Shown here one piece after another: positions 63,461 through 64,000 of a DNA stretch of 64,000 nt (its first letter is position 1; the number at the start of each line of letters is the position of its first letter). The notes beneath the pieces are model-generated. The model made no database searches, had not been told where the DNA came from, and saw nothing but the letters and a program-made list of their open reading frames with translations. Origin of the DNA: an uncultured Pseudokineococcus sp. (lineage in GTDB: Bacteria; Actinomycetota; Actinomycetes; Actinomycetales; Quadrisphaeraceae); assembly GCF_947495735.1 (NCBI RefSeq), contig NZ_CANMAA010000003.1, positions 1 to 64,000 on the forward strand. Direction: 5' to 3'. The position numbers and the translations under genes are program-made.

Positions 63461-64000
63461 CGCCCGGCCTCCGCCCCGGCGACCGGCTCCACGAGCTGCG
63501 GGCCGTCCTGGCGGACGTCGCCCACCGCGGGGCCCACGACGTGCGGGACGAGGCGGGGCTCGGGCAGGGAGGCGACCAGGGCCCGCACCTCCTCGAGCTC
63601 GGTGGTGGCGGTGCTCAGCCAGTCCGCGCGCGCAGCGGGCGGCACGAGCAGCGGCGTGCGGTCGTGGATCTCCCCCAGGGCGTCGTGGGCGGCGGTCGTG
63701 ACGACGGTCACCGACCACAGCCAGCGCGCCGGGTCGTCGTCGGAGCGGGCGGGGTCGCGCCACAGCTCGTACAGGCCGGCGAACGTCAGCAGGGAGGAGT
63801 CCTCCGCCCGCAGGAACCACGGCGTCTTGCGCCGCTGGCCCGCGACGGCCTGCCACTCGAAGTAGCCGTCGGCCGGCACGAGGCAGCGGCGGCGGCTGGC
63901 CGCGGTGCGGAACGCCGACCGCTCGGTGACGGTCTCCGAGCGGGCGTTGATCATGCGCGCGCCGGTGGAGGGGTCCTTCGACCACGGGGGCACCAGCCCC
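63457..64000 (-). CDS. SOS response-associated peptidase YedK/HMCES (5' end outside window)
   Basis: The visible ~180 C-terminal residues contain GLVPPWSKDPSTGARMINARSETV, RRCLVPADGYFEWQ, KTPWFLRAEDSSLLTFAGLYELW and VTTAAHDALGEIHDRTPLLV, the SRAP fold. The catalytic Cys2 and the promoter lie beyond position 64000. HMCES proteins form a covalent link with abasic sites in single-stranded DNA and shield them. The coupled membrane-protein gene follows. Confidence 0.9.
   Translation of the reverse strand, partial: GLVPPWSKDPSTGARMINARSETVTERSAFRTAASRRRCLVPADGYFEWQAVAGQRRKTPWFLRAEDSSLLTFAGLYELWRDPARSDDDPARWLWSVTVVTTAAHDALGEIHDRTPLLVPPAARADWLSTATTELEEVRALVASLPEPRLVPHVVGPAVGDVRQDGPQLVEPVAGAEAGR

Overview
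The window is very G+C-rich chromosomal DNA from an actinomycete. Mycothiol genes (mshA, a mycothiol-dependent dehydrogenase), carD, lpqE, senX3/regX3, ANTAR-domain regulators, a 13E12/DUF222 HNH protein, an actinobacterial-type LexA box and many GTG/leaderless starts all point there. Three blocks keep gene orders I know from Mycobacterium tuberculosis: rlmB-cysS / ispF-ispD-carD-lpqE; regX3-senX3 / gpmA / mshA; and DUF3180-folK-folB-folP-folE-ftsH / hpt-tilS-metalloprotease-dacB-ppa. It is not Mycobacterium itself: extra genes sit between the blocks. The genus cannot be fixed from the sequence; a member of Kineosporiales or a relative is only a guess. Bases 1-110 are G/C homopolymers that look like a contig-end artefact.

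Layout. 0.2-2.7 kb: translation genes rlmB and cysS. 2.9-11.3 kb: an inserted accessory block with a formaldehyde/nitrosothiol detoxification pair (mscR plus a metallo-beta-lactamase-fold hydrolase), a three-gene operon (tandem-repeat peptide, cupin/JmjC-like oxygenase, sucrase/ferredoxin-like protein), two GAF-ANTAR regulators and a STAS-GAF-GGDEF protein with a MerR-like tail. 11.5-14.3 kb: ispF, ispD, carD, lpqE. 14.4-21.3 kb: VOC protein, regX3, senX3, phoU, gpmA, mshA, methyltransferase. 21.5-29.4 kb: HNH protein behind a LexA box, DUF2516, dtd, asparaginase, an S15 peptidase and a MOSC protein. 29.5-34.9 kb: hrpA, an antitoxin remnant and a HEPN protein. 35.0-40.1 kb: DUF3180, a folB-folK fusion, folP, folE, ftsH, mostly joined by GTGA overlaps. 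40.3-48.9 kb: FAD/Fe-S dehydrogenase, hpt, tilS, zinc metalloprotease, dacB, ppa. 49-64 kb: transporter/regulator pairs (MFS/TetR, MarR, MFS, ArsR/MFS), an acyl-CoA-reductase-like/HAD fusion, a PfpI protein, a three-gene ABC export operon, a membrane protein and the 3' part of a YedK/HMCES gene.

The control sequences show two themes. Many genes have a TANNNT hexamer 6-7 nt before the start codon, the leaderless arrangement. Many intergenic spaces carry short tandem arrays (units of 6-41 bp), often next to a stop codon or just ahead of a start, whereas other convergent junctions carry perfect GC-rich hairpins. Specific candidate operators are an 11-bp-phased PHO box between senX3 and phoU, a LexA box before the HNH gene, a palindrome before the arsR-type gene, and an inverted repeat between the tetR-type gene and its MFS neighbour.

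The most promising unexplained unit is the 4.8-7.5 kb operon. A peptide of 87 residues made of three near-identical Asp/Gly/Ala/His repeats, with no Lys, Arg, Cys, Leu or aromatic residue, is coupled to a 2-oxoglutarate-type oxygenase and a ferredoxin-like partner.
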